This document shows, in pieces, positions 33,952 through 46,200 of a stretch of 64,000 nt of DNA. The DNA is taken from contig JAMXBD010000393.1 of assembly GCA_024138025.1 (NCBI GenBank), forward strand, positions 806,001 to 870,000, read 5' to 3'. Origin of the DNA: Combretum micranthum (Eukaryota > Streptophyta > Magnoliopsida > Myrtales > Combretaceae). Made by a program: the position numbers and the translations under genes. Each line of letters starts with the position of its first letter. Within the stretch, counting starts at the first letter, position 1. The notes beneath the pieces are model-generated. The model ran no database searches. It was not told the origin of the DNA and saw only the letters and a program-made list of their open reading frames with translations.

Positions 33952-35142
33952 ATGGCCCCTAAGCGCGCTGATGAGCAGCCGCCGGCTCCTGCCGCTCCTT
34001 CCGAAGAGGAGGAGTCCTCTTATGAATCCATAGCTACCGAAGAAGAAGAAGAGGAGCAGGAGGAGGAGGAAGGGGGGGAAAAAGAAGGATCCGATGACGA
34101 AGCTGAATCTGAAGCCGAAAAACCCCAACGACCAATTCAAGAACAGCTGAAAAAACAACCCCTTCCCCAATCTAAGCACGCCCCTCTAACTTCTACCCGA
34201 GACCCATCTTCATCTGGATCTGAGTCGGAATCCGAATCCGCCTCCGAATCTGAGCCTGAAACCCCTCCAAAGCCTGACCCAGAAACCCTAAAGTCAAAGA
34301 AAGCGAAAGCCCAACCGCCAACTCCTTTGAAGTCACCGTCTTTGAAGCGCCCAAGCGAATCCGAAGATTCGAAAAAGCCGGAGAGCAAGAAGAAGAAGAA
34401 GAGCTCCCATGAAGCACACGAGACTGAAGACACGGGCGGTCCGGCTTCGGAGAAGAAGCCGTCGTCCCAGCGCGTATGGAGCGATGAAGACGAGATCGCG
34501 CTTTTGAAAGGTATGATTGATTTTGCAGAGAGGAAAGGAGTTGACCCTGGTAATCGCATGAGTGAGTTTTACGAATTTGTTAAGAAATATATAAAGATAA
34601 ATGCTAGTCAAATTCAGTTAGCGACTAAGATTCGAGGGTTGAAGAATAAGTTCAAGAACTATGAAGGGAAAGGGGATAAAGTCTCGAAGAAGCCTCATGA
34701 TCAGAAAGCTTTCGAATTGATGAAGAAGTTATGGAGTGTTGATGAAGGGATTATTCCGGAGGGGGGTCCCAAAATGAATGGGCCCCCGAAGAATAAGAAG
34801 TCAAAGAGTGTTGCAACAAAGGAGGAAAACGTGGTGTCTCCGAAAAAGGATAAGGATGTGGTGGAAAAGAGTAGTATTTCATTGCTGGAGAAAGTTGGGG
34901 AGAAGGTTGGGCCAGTTTCGGTGGAGTCAATGTGTGTGATTGAGATGTCTAAGTTTTTTCCACAAGCTGTTGATAAGGTTTTCCTGAAAGGATTTGGGCT
35001 GATTGGAGAGAAGAAGAGAGAGGAGTTGGACGAGAGGTGGATGAAGTTGAAAGTTGCTGAGATGAAGATTAATGATGAACGGGCTCTGCTATTTCGCGAA
35101 CAGAGTGGTCTCATTATTGATGCTTTAAGACACAAAGATTAG
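33952..35142 (+). CDS. GeBP/storekeeper (DUF573) family transcription regulator
   Basis: An intronless gene of 396 residues. The start at 33952 is the first ATG in the frame and has A at -3 and G at +4; the frame is open upstream to 33904 without another ATG. The N-terminus is very acidic (residues 18-56, runs of Glu), then a Ser/Glu repeat (87-103). Lys-rich nuclear-localisation-like clusters follow (115-119 and 146-150). The DUF573 DNA-binding domain covers about 173-262: it opens with RVWSDEDEIALLKGMIDF and contains the KIRGLKNKF segment and the closing AFELMKKLW. A C-terminal segment (about 357-392) is charged and heptad-like, as in the putative leucine zipper of the family. In Arabidopsis, GeBP members bind regulatory DNA of GLABROUS1 and affect cytokinin responses, and potato storekeeper binds a patatin promoter element. 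The exact role of this member is unknown. The coding region is clearly more GC-rich than its surroundings and has no disruptions. Known members are usually single-exon, which fits. Confidence 0.93.
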   Translation: MAPKRADEQPPAPAAPSEEEESSYESIATEEEEEEQEEEEGGEKEGSDDEAESEAEKPQRPIQEQLKKQPLPQSKHAPLTSTRDPSSSGSESESESASESEPETPPKPDPETLKSKKAKAQPPTPLKSPSLKRPSESEDSKKPESKKKKKSSHEAHETEDTGGPASEKKPSSQRVWSDEDEIALLKGMIDFAERKGVDPGNRMSEFYEFVKKYIKINASQIQLATKIRGLKNKFKNYEGKGDKVSKKPHDQKAFELMKKLWSVDEGIIPEGGPKMNGPPKNKKSKSVATKEENVVSPKKDKDVVEKSSISLLEKVGEKVGPVSVESMCVIEMSKFFPQAVDKVFLKGFGLIGEKKREELDERWMKLKVAEMKINDERALLFREQSGLIIDALRHKD

Positions 35143-36316
35143 TTGGATATGGAATTTGGATATTTTTATTCTGCTGTTTAAATAGCAAATAGAATGATTA
35201 AATTGTTTGACTTAGCGCTAGATGTAGATTTTATTTGTGTTATGACTACTTCTACATAATGCAGTCTGGAGTCACATTTATAATTCATTGTGGTTTTCCT
35301 TTTCAGTGATTGAATTTTTCCAAATCTGTTCTTGATACCATATTCTTGGTCTTGTATAATCGTTGGAATTTATTTGTAATTGATTGTTGAATCCCCGTAC
35401 ATCTCCAAGCCTCACCCTTTTTGGTTAGGTTCCTAACTTGCCAAATCATGCCTTACAGTTTTTCATGGGGATTCCCCATTTTTAAGGGTTGTCACTTATT
35501 TTGAGTCATCAATCCTATTAAAATGGTTTTCCTATTGGTTCTGTATGATGATACTTTGGTGGGGGTTATGGCTACTGGATGAGATGATGATTTAGAGAAA
35601 TGTCTTTTATGTCTCTTGTGTGTAGTGATCTAAGTGTTTAATGGAATTTCCCTATAGTATTGTTGAATTTGTGTTCTTTGGTGGATACTTTCTGGAAGAT
35701 GCAAATAGAAACATGGCCATAGACATATATTCAGATGTAAAGTTGCCTATAGCGATCAATGCCCTCGAATGCTTGTCTGGAAGTTTCTAATGTATTAAAA
35801 ATAGGAGCTGTTTATTTGAGGTCTTGAATTGGGAGTTTAATAGCCAGGGCTCGTGAATGTCTGTACTCTGATAGGCAATATTAAGGAATGATATAGGGAT
35901 GGGTTTATTGTACTGCAGGTATAGATATGTAACTTTAATGTTGATGGAAAGAAGATGATGAGCTTTCAGGCATAGGATGTTGTTGCTTGATGGGTTTATG
36001 TAATATACATGCATCTAAGCCTGATTTGATGCTACTTAGTTTGGTGCAACCCAGATGGAAACTTTTAGAGATTTTCTGCAAGTATCTAACTTAATTTGCC
36101 TTTTCTTAAACATAATTTATCTGTACTTGCCTCATAGGATATGCCTGCAAGAATCATGGATGAGAGATGTTGGAGAACAAACTTTAGCTCTTGATTGCTT
36201 TGTCCTTTTCTTTTGGTCTATTACCTGTAAATTCTTTGCTGCAGAACTGCATCCCTTTTCAGTATAGCTTCATAAAGCAATCCATATCTTGCTGGACCTC
36301 ACACGCACCTAAAAAA

Positions 36317-36381
36317 GAGAGGGGCGGGGGTGGGGTTTTGGGGGGTGGTGGTGGTGGTGGTGTGGGGTGGGTGGGGGGGCT
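36317..36381 (+). repeat. G-rich tract with G-quadruplex potential
   Basis: Several runs of three or more G (GGGG, GGGGG, GGGGGG, GGGTGGG, GGGGGGG) are separated by short T/TG loops with a (GGT)n stretch in the middle. It is the most GC-rich short segment of the region. Apparent Gly-rich and Pro-rich open frames here are products of the repeat. Confidence 0.85.
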
Positions 36382-37880
36382 GCGAGTGGAACTGTAGAGT
36401 TCAGAGATCATTGTGGTGAAAATGGCTTCTTCTTCTTCTTCTTTGTTTTTTTTTCCTACTCTATTTATAAATCTTGTTTGCAGTGTGGTCTCAGTCAGTT
36501 TCCAACTTCCCAGTAAATCATTGCTGCTATAAGGGAAAATTTCCATATAGACTCAGTATTTGTAGACCAGGTGAATATAGAGTATCTTCTGCACAGTATT
36601 GATTGCCGTATTCCACTCTGATACATTCTGAGGGCATGGGATGTTGAATCCCGGTTGAAGATCCTCCTTACCTAGTTTCTTATGTTCTTAATTGGACAAA
36701 TATGTGTTAATGCATAGAATTAACTGTTAGAGCATTTCCTATGGGCTTCCTTGTCTTTTAAGAATGTCATATATTTGGTCAATCAAGTTGGTGATCCTCC
36801 TTCAACCCAAATAAACAAGCCATCCTGATTGCTGCATGGGAGGATAGTTTGGAGAAACTTATAAAAGGGAAATTATTTTGAGGGATTTCTTACCATATTC
36901 TGACGAGTTTACCTTTTGCATTTTTGTTTTGGTGTTATTGTCGGCCATAAATCTGTTTTGGAAACAGTGCGAGTCCAAAATGACCATTATGTCTTCTCCA
37001 TGATTCTTTTATATTATGTTAGTTGTCAGCGTACAATTTTTGTTTATGTCCTTTGCTGAGCTTATTGTTCTTTTATGTTGGTAGATTTCTCTTCTTGATA
37101 TGGCTAATTATATATAAAATTTTTATACTGATTTAAACCCTGTCAAGCCCATTTCTTATAATCTGTGTTGATTGATGCGATATTCTACTTCTACCTATCA
37201 TGATAGTTAATAATTGCACTATGTTGATTGTAACATTAATATTGCAGAGCATGCGCGATGAGCAAAATTTGATGTAACTTTGTTTGGTGCAATCTATATG
37301 GAACTTTCTTACAGCTGTTGTCTTGCTGGAATGTCTCACTTGATTATACCTTGTCAGATGCATAGGTTGATCTGTTACAGTCATCATAGATGCACTCTAG
37401 TTAGTTGACGGAGCCAGCATAACTGTAGCCTGTACTACGTGCTTCATCAATGCATTTGAGAGTTGAGAGAAGGTAAAACAACCATGAAATTGTTGGAGGG
37501 ATTTTTTCTTTAATGAGCACGGTTTATATAGATCTTATTACAACTATTCTAAATAATGGAGTAATTGATAGAAAGGGTAGATTGCAATTCTTTTACAGCT
37601 CTCATGTACCTTACTTGAATTGTCGAAGGATTAATCTGACCTACTTTCTGATGCTTCTGCATATTGGTGTTTGGTTAATCATCTTGTTTTCTCCTAATTT
37701 TGCTCGTCACTACATTCCTTACTCATTCCAGGTGCCTTCTCAATTTACTAATAAATCCTACATATCCCATTTGCTTGCTGCTCATCGTGATTCATTGGCC
37801 TCATCTCCAGAGTTGGCATATAATAGTGATTGAGCAGGAATTTATGTTGCTTGGAAATCTTTTATGGGTGATTAGTCTTT

Positions 37881-38229
37881 CTTGGCTCCTCCCTCATTGG
37901 TTGGAAATCTAGGAAGGTATCCACTATTTCCCAGGAACTCCATCAAGGCTCAGTATCAATCTTTGAGGTCTACCAATTGTGAATTGATTTAGGTGAAGGC
38001 TTTTGCATTATAATTTTGGTGTTTTGAGCTCTGTTGCAGGTTAACTTTTTTTTTTTCTTGGCTCTTCTCTCATTGGTTGGGAATCTAGGAAGCTAGCCAC
38101 TATTTCCCAGGAACTCCATCAACGCTGAGTATCAATCTTTTAGGTCTACCAATTGTGAAATGATTTAGGTGAAGGCTTTTGCATTATGGTTTTGGTGTTT
38201 TGAGTTGTCTATTGCAGGTTAACTTTTTT
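37881..38229 (+). repeat. Tandem duplication, 176-bp unit
   Basis: Copy 1 starts CTTGGCTCCTCCCTCATTGG at 37881 and copy 2 starts CTTGGCTCTTCTCTCATTGG at 38057. Both continue through CACTATTTCCCAGGAACTCC and TCTACCAATTGTGAA to TTGCAGGTTAACTTTTTT. They differ by scattered substitutions and small indels. Confidence 0.92.
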
Positions 38230-38480
38230 GTGATAAGTGGCCTCCCATTTGATCAGTGATCACCAACAATCCAGTTTTACATGTGCGTACCGAGCATTTT
38301 GGGATTGATTACCGTAAGTTTGAAAAATGTTAGCCAAAATTTCACATGGTGCCTTCCTTCCCATTCCCCATTAAGGGTAATACTGCAGTGTTGGACTTCC
38401 ATATTTAAAGTATCTTTAGAAGACACTGTTTACCACAATATTAAAATTTTCCAGGGCCGTATCTGACAAGCGTTTGACAA

Positions 38481-41424
38481 TTTAAGGATTACATGGTAAA
38501 ATAAATGTGAAAGTGCGATTGTTAAATTAGGATGCAGAACAAGTTGAGTCGAGATGGTGAGGTATTCTACTCAAGTTTAATCTTAACTCGAAAGGTTAAA
38601 GCTTGAAATAAAGTTTAACCGAGTTTAAAATTGTTTGTTTTAGTCTAATATGAAGTGGTATTATATAAAGTCTAATTTCATTAAACTCTTTTAAGCTTGA
38701 GTTATTAGTAAGATATTTTTAATTTTAATAAAATAACATGAATGTCTAAACTCAAGTTAATCTTGGATGATATTTGTATATGATTCAAGTTTGGGTAAAT
38801 TAGCTAAATAATATGAAGTTTACTAGTAAGTTATTTAGGTGGTTTGGATTTGGGTTCAATTTTATTATTATTATCTTTTTTTTTTTAAATTTAATTTGAG
38901 TGGAAATAAAGTAGTTTATAGGCTGGCTTTGTTCGTTTATACTTTTGATGCAAAAGGTCTATCACAAAATAATTTTACCTTAAGGTAAAAACATTAAAGG
39001 AAAACCTAATAAATAGTATAAACATTGGCATCATATCGATCCCGTCCGAAACCGGTCTTGCACTCTTGCTTGACACTTGTTGTGCCGGGTCGAGCCAAGT
39101 TGATGGGCCATGTTGACCAACGGCTTATGATCGTACAACCAGGCTTGGCCAATAGGTGTGACCTGTCTGTGGCAGCTTAGGATGGATCATAGACGAAAGC
39201 CGGCCCACATCTACGTCTAATATAGTGGTATTCTCTATTGATGAACACATGACACAACTTTTTCTAATATTTGGTGTCAGGACTCAGGAATGGTTTAATT
39301 TATTTAACTTCAAAGACAGTAGTCTCCTCCTTCAATTTCTATTTACGTACTTCTCGCTGGTTGTCGTTCCTTTTCATGTTATGATTTTGATTTATCCTCA
39401 GTTTTGAAATGGCCATGATATTATGAATCGTAGAGTTTGGTTGGTAATTTTTAAGGTATGAAACAGATGAAAACTTTTATATTATATTTTGTATATAAAA
39501 TAAGTTTGATATTTGATTAAAATTTCTAAATAATATTGGGCAGATCTTAAAACTTTTACTTTTGGTGGTATAAGAAATTTTGTGATAGGACTAAAAGAAT
39601 ATTTCTTGATTGGCTTTTCTATTACTATTCCGATTATCATTATTATTACTATTATCACCTCTATGATTATAATTAGTACTACCACTATCACCACCTACAT
39701 CAATGACACCTTGTCACTATTCACCATTAGCATATCAATAATACAAGTGATAGGGTGATGGGGCTAACATCGTTGGTAAAATTATAGTGATAACACAGAA
39801 TGTCATACGATATTGGCTATGTAATATCATGAATAGTATAGTAACTAAAGTCTATTTTAACATAGTATTTAAGATAACATATAATATAAAAAGATAAAAG
39901 AAATTTATGTTTTAAAAAAATTATGTTGTACTTTTTTTTTGTCATTACAACAGGGGAGGAAAATTGAAATTTATGATCTCTCACTTAATAGACCAAGGAA
40001 ATGTCATTAGGTTTCAAGGCCAATGGCGATATTGTACTTAATATATCAAATATGGTGTAATAAAATTTGTGTTGTACTGTACTTTTTAGAATGTACTATA
40101 TTGTTTTTTTATCTTATATTTTACTAAAAATTAAACATTATATAAGGGATAAATAAAATGATAATTATTTCAATGATTGGATTGCAGGTATTTTTGAGTC
40201 TCAACCATCAAATAACTCACAAAGACTGATTGTATAATAAAATGAATGAGACCACAATTTTCCATAAAATATATACCTAAAACTATTTACTCCAAACCTT
40301 GTAAACTTTCAAATCCCATTTTACCTTTGACGTATACAAATATCGTTAAACTATTGTTGAAATTTTAAAATCGATTTAATAAAAAGAACATTTAATGATA
40401 TTTTATGATATATGCATATTTGTAAAAGTAACACAAAGACAAAGCATGCTATAAGAATTCTAGATAACTGTTCCTATTCGTCCGTTTGTTTTATCATATT
40501 TTAATCATTTTAGCATTATAATTTTATCGTTTTAAACATATATTTGCTAATAAACAGATGCTGATAGTTTTATTTATAAATAAATAAAATATAATAACTT
40601 ATAAATAGATAAAATATAATAAATATGATACTGCAAATTTGACACATGAAAAAAAATTCTCAGACCACTTATCTCAAATCATTCAGCAAAACAGATGCTT
40701 TTTCACATTTTAGAAGGTGCAGTCTTCTTTGGAATAGTCCATGCAACAGGGGTCGCTTTTGTCTTTCTTCTCGGTAATGATTATTCTATTTCTGTATGAG
40801 AGCTACACCTCAAAATTAATTCACTCAAATACCCTGCCAGCTTCACTTTCCAAAAGCTTTCCCCGTCAAAATGGTTGTCCACCTCTCACATCGCAAAGTC
40901 ATCCTAAATTTTATATGAAAATTACTAATACGGATTGAATATTAATGAACTGTTGTTCCATCTTCCTGCATTGTTTGTCATCCTAGCCAATTTCTTGAGA
41001 ATATTTTTTTTCATAGATAATCAAACCCGATGACTTGGTTTACCAAAGGAATTGGTCAACTTGAAATTCATGTGGGACAGAACACTTTGACGAGTTTCCG
41101 ATTTTTCTCGAACGATTCTCTCACACCTCACATCGCCTACTCCTAGGAAAATTAGAAAAACATAAAATATGTTTGCACAAATCACGTGCATCCCTTAGAC
41201 CATTGATGTGATTATTATGGATCTTTTAAGCTTAAACCGTGATTTTGTCCGTCCATAATTTGTGAAAATATTCATACAGATGCTAAATTATCTCTATTTT
41301 CCCACAGATCTTGAGATTTTCGTAACGATTAAGCATCATTCATGTATAATTTAAAAATTGAGGTAAAATTCTACTTTAGACATCTAAGGAATATGTAATT
41401 ACAACATAAACATGATTTGATTCT
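38481..41424. other. AT-rich intergenic DNA
   Basis: No gene. A local less AT-rich patch at about 39045-39215 contains CCGGTC, GCCGGGTCGAG and GCCGGCCCAC but no open frame. 38530-38860 has irregular CTCAAG/CTTGAG words like those near 18060-18480. 39620-39720 is rich in ATT/ATC/ACC triplets. 40490-40730 may hold a MITE-like element (GTCCGTTTGTTTTAT on the left, CAAAACAGATGC on the right), with weak support. Confidence 0.45.
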
Positions 41425-42140
41425 AACTAGCGAATTGAATTGAACCCTCACTCACAGTTCTAGGATTGACATCAGATCGGTTAATTGGTTTTAGAATTGG
41501 TTATGAAACCTCTAATTTCATGATTCCTAGACAATGTTTTGGTCTAGAATAGATGGATTTGATGGTACCACTGGGTTTCATTAAAAAAAAAAGAAAAAAA
41601 TAATATTAAATATATAATTATTAATATTTAAATTATTTCATATAAATAGTAAAATTTATTAGTTATTCATAAAATTTAATATGTTATTATTAACAATATA
41701 AATAAACATAGCTCAAAATCATATATAAATGGTTTAAATAAATTTTTTCTAAAAGTAAAATTTATTTTCTTAATTATGTAAGCCTATTTTTTACATTGTA
41801 ATTTTCTTTTTATCCTCTAGAGTATTTTGCAAGCTCATATTACTAGCTATAATAGATATTATATGTATTTGTATATAAATAAATGTGCATTCTAAACAAT
41901 TTTTTTTTTAAAATTGGTTAAATAATTTAATACTTTTAGATTCAATAATTATTTTGAGTTTAAAATTTATTTTATTAAAAACTATAATTCATTTATTTAT
42001 TTTTATTTAAAAAACAATCATGTGGTTCCTAAATTGGAATCGAGAATTGATGATTTTATGAAATCGGATCGAAACTATGAGTGATAATTTCAATTTTGGT
42101 TCTCCAATTTCAAAACCCGAAACCAATCATTTCAATATCT
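41425..42140. mobile_element. Possible MITE-like element with diverged inverted ends
   Basis: The left part (CACTCACAGTTCTAGGAT, GATCGG, AATTGGTT) is mirrored on the right by GAATCGAGAATTG, CGGATCGAAACTATGAGTGA and AACCAATC. The middle is extremely AT-rich. No sharp termini were found. Confidence 0.35.
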
Positions 42141-42323
42141 AAGCAATTACATATCATTTTTATGGCAGATTTGGGCGCCTCCTAAGCTTTTACGTGTTCC
42201 ACTAAAACTTGATTCTTCTAGTACTTCTTGACCACAAGGCTCATTACGATTGGGTTGGGGTACTATTATAAAGTGCGGCTTTGATAATCAACACGGATTT
42301 GTAAACCGAAATATTTCATGGTC

Positions 42324-42535
42324 TATTTGTTTACGATGATTTTGATATTAAATTTTTATTATTTTCAAATATATATTTATTAAAAAATAAATATCAATAA
42401 AAAATTAATAATTTTACTTATAAACTAATAAAATAGATACGATATAAAAGTTATACTGATAAGTTACAAATGCATTTTAAATATATATATATATATTAAT
42501 GATACAAATAAAAATCTGATAATCAAATAGAATCT
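42324..42535. mobile_element. Possible small MITE
   Basis: CTATTTGTTTACGATGATTTTG at the left pairs loosely with CAGATTTTTATTT/ATCAAATAG at the right. The centre includes ATATAT and TAAAAATTAATA runs. About 210 bp, weakly supported. Confidence 0.35.
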
Positions 42536-42667
42536 TAATTGTCTCTGTTTTTTTTTTTTTGGATAATTGTAATTGTCTATTTTTAAAAGAGGCAAATAAA
42601 GATGAAAAAAAAAAAGAAGAAAAAACTAGCATTAGTATTATATATAATACTGTTGATATGTTGACAT

Positions 42668-43041
42668 GCCAAGTGCATCTACTTTTATTTTCTTTTTTAT
42701 AATTTAATTTATGATATTTAAATTTTGGTAAATTAGCTTATACATATATGTTATTAAGTATCTCTATTAAATAATATTTTATGGATATTAATTTTGATGA
42801 TTGATAATAGCACACTTGCTAAAAATTGCTAAAATCTAGAGATGTGGTGCTAATTTACTGAAAATTGAAAGTATAGAAATTTAATTTATTATTATTCTAT
42901 CATCAAAATAAATTTTGTTAAATATTATTTAACAGAAATACTAAATTACTATTACTTTAAAATTATAGGCACTGATTTATTAAAATTTAAATGTAAGATA
43001 CTAAATTACTAAAAATTAAAAGTAAAAGTACTTAATTTGTT
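42668..43041. mobile_element. Foldback MITE (family B), best copy
   Basis: The left arm (about 42668-42825) and the reverse complement of the right arm (about 42890-43041) align over most of their length. CCAAGTGCATCTACTTTTA matches the complement of TAAAAGTACTTAATTTG; TCTCTATTAAATAATATTT matches the complement of AAATATTATTTAACAGA; TTTTGATGATTGATAATAG matches the complement of CTATCATCAAAATAA. The whole element could form one long hairpin. It ends about 240 bp before the start codon of the receptor kinase. Confidence 0.65.
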
Positions 43042-43279
43042 ATTATCATAAAATGCCAATTCCACCTTTCATATATGATATATGTATAATATCCGGTTTT
43101 ATTCGGATCTTATTTGGTGTCTGTATGCTGTTGTCTCCATTGAAAGCAGAAATGGTCTTACCATGACATTTAGTTTAAACAAAACATGACATCATTTGGG
43201 AAAACACCCTGCTTCATGGGATATCTGACAAAAGATGCACCTGAAATTTCTTTTTCCTTGAAAGCCTGTATTGGTAACA

Positions 43280-46200
43280 ATGTCTTCCTATCATTGTTCA
43301 TTGGTTTTTCTCACAATTTTGATTCCTATTTTTCTTCTTATAACATTCTCTTCTTGCCAAACCCCAACATACAATTACCACGTGTGTTTGGACTCATCAA
43401 ACACCACAAATTCCACTTTCATGTCCTATCTTAATGACCAATTGAGCTCCTTAACCTCCCAAGCTTCCAGCAACAGCTTCTCCAATAGCACCTCGAACAA
43501 CATCTATGGTCTCTACCTATGCCGAGGCGATGTACCCATCAAATCATGCCAATCCTGCGTAGCTAATGCGAGTGCTTCACTTCCTCAGAGATGCACATCT
43601 AGTAAAAGATCAATCATATGGTATGATCAGTGCATGCTGCGTTATTCAAACAAGAGCTTCCTAGGAGTTGTACAAACTTATCCGAGGATATTCATGTGGA
43701 ATGCATTGAACAACACCTCTCCTGATGATCCCGACGTTGATGCTCTTGCTTTGATTTACAGTCTAGCATCTGAGGTGCCATCAACTGAGATGATGTTTGG
43801 AACAAAAGCCTCCGGTAGTGGGGCGCAGAGGAGATATGGTCTTATGCAGTGTAGTAGAGACATTAATAGGACTCAATGCAAATCTTGTTTGAGCCAGTTG
43901 ACGGAAAATATTACTCAGTGTTGTGAAGGGAAAAGAGGGTGGAGAATACTTGCACCGAGCTGCAGTTTGAGATATGAGGCTTACCTTTTCTATCAGGAAT
44001 CAGCCGCAGCACCAGAACCTTCAGCTCCTCCACCTCAGCCTACGAGCGAAGGTGAGATTTTCCCTTGTTTTGATGTTGTATTGGTGTCGTTTAGGAGTTG
44101 ATTTAAATCTGGGTTTTGGGATGACAAAGATTACAAAACGGAAAAATATACATAACAGATGCGAATTAAATACAGTACGAGGTAAAAATATGTACAGGGC
44201 AGACAGACTTGAAAACCGACTTACCAGATTTAACTGCTAAGTTGTTGCAACTGCATGATGTAGATACAGATGTTTGTAAAGGATTAAGATAGATAAAGTG
44301 AAATCACAAGAAGTCCTTGTTTAAAGTTGATATCTTATTTATTAATAATTGATCGGTGCATTATATGACAACTTGAAATTATGTCATGACATGCCCTATT
44401 TCAATCCATCAAAGCGAGTATAGCTGTTGTTGATGCTGAAGTTCGTATGCAATTAATCACACAATTCAATCATTTTGCGGTTGTTATGCATCGCAGGAAA
44501 AAGAGGAACGAGTGCGACAAAGATCATAGTCATCACACTGTCATCTGTTATTGCTGCAGCAGCATTATTTGCGCTTTGGCGCTATTGGTCTTCATGCAGA
44601 AAGAGAAGACAAAGTGGTAAATACTAGATTGATATCTACAGAAACAAATATTGGGAAAATTGAAATATACCTGTAAAGCTATCTGTTAGGTGCAGATAGA
44701 ACTCCTAAATTCCCAAAGTGCGAATTCACCTCTCTATGAATCTTGAAATTATGCACACGTCAGCAGGCTGCTGCTAATAACCTTAAACCATCTCTGAAGG
44801 GACCATCAACTTTACAATAGTTTTACATCAGTAATGATGGTTTGAGGTTTATGTATATGTAAAAAGGTCATGAAGAGGTGAAAGTATGCTTTGGGAGTTC
44901 AAGATCTATTTGTACTTGATCAATAGTTTGGGAGCTTATTTATAATTTGTCAATGAATCTTGTTTGCATCTTTATGTTGTGTTTATACTTGTTAACATTT
45001 GTATAGATGGACAAACGAGTGGACAAATTCTTCTGGGAAATGTAAATGGCTCACCAAGAACAAGGCTTGGAAGAGATCAAGACCATAGTGGAGAAATGCA
45101 TTATTTTGATTTTGGTACTATTGCAACTGCTACAAACAATTTTTCACCAGCTAATAAACTTGGAGAGGGTGGTTTTGGACCTGTTTATAAGGTTAGTGAC
45201 AATGAACACTACTATGACTTTTTATTCCTGCAATACAAATGTAACCTTGCATATTGTTTAATGCATGTATATCATGAGAAACCTACATTGATAATTTGAA
45301 ATCACTGAGCTGATACAAAATTTTGAAAGCTAAATTGCATATATTCCAACCAAAAATTTTGGCCCTAAACTATTTATTGGCCTTTTTATTGATGTTATTG
45401 AGTGCTATGGTGATGGCAGGTAGTTAAGTATGTATATTCAAAAGTTTCTGAGAGTTTAGAAGGTCAATTCAAATGCCACTAAGAGTATTTTGACGTATTT
45501 ACAATTCTCCCAAGTTTTTATGTTACTATATTCTAAAGAGTTTGATTGCAAGATAGATGTGCATGAATCTGTTTTGAAACCAAACTGTTTTAACCCCAAA
45601 TGTGAATAGTATATCAGATTGAATTCAGAAAAAACTAAATTTCCTGTTTGGAACGAAGCATACCATAAGATCATTCTCATTCAGTACCTTAGATCTATCC
45701 CAATCCAAACTGTGAATGGAAAAATGACTGAATTTTCGATCCAAATGGTCTGATTCACAGTTCAGTTCAGTCTTAATCCATCCCTGTTCACTGAACTATG
45801 GAGTTTTGATCAGGGCAAGCTGATTGATGGAAGAGAAATAGCAGTGAAAAGGCTTTCAGTGAGATCACATCAAGGTCTTGAAGAATTCAAGAACGAAGTG
45901 ATGTTAATTGTCAAACTTCAGCACAGAAACCTCGTTAGGCTCTTAGGTTGCTGTCTGGAGCAGGAGGAAAAGCTTCTAATCTACGAGTATTTAGCCAACC
46001 GCAGTCTTGATTACTACATCTTCGGTAAGAAACTTATCTGCTTCCTCTCAAGAGTTTGATCACTGATAGGTGCTCCAACGTGCTCGGGGATTTTACAATC
46101 TATTCCTTCTTCAAGGCAGATTCTACAAGGAGCAAAGAACTAGATTGGTCAAAGCGCAAGGATGTTATCAAGGGAGTAGCAAAAGGAATTCAATATTTGC

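Larger units (their letters stand above)
35143..38480 (+). other. Non-coding region downstream of the GeBP-like gene
   Basis: About 3.3 kb with less extreme AT content than the other intergenic parts but no credible coding frame. The first few hundred bases should include the 3' UTR of the GeBP-like gene; I cannot place its end. Several pyrimidine-AG/GT-like sites suggest possible introns of a long 3' UTR or a non-coding transcript, which is speculation. A short segment near 36030-36065 (TTTGGTGCAACCCAGATGGA) has a diverged counterpart near 37284-37302. The G-rich tract and the tandem duplication are listed separately. Confidence 0.4.

Noticed and set aside
33892..34611. Several minus-strand open frames over the GeBP-like gene
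   Set aside because: Shadows of the acidic, Ser/Glu-rich coding sequence on the plus strand.
36191..36546. Gly-rich (plus) and Pro-rich (minus) open frames
   Set aside because: Translations of the G-rich tract and neighbouring simple sequence.
43186..43434. Separate 82-codon gene upstream of the CRK
   Set aside because: It overlaps the CRK signal peptide region in another frame and shows no domain.
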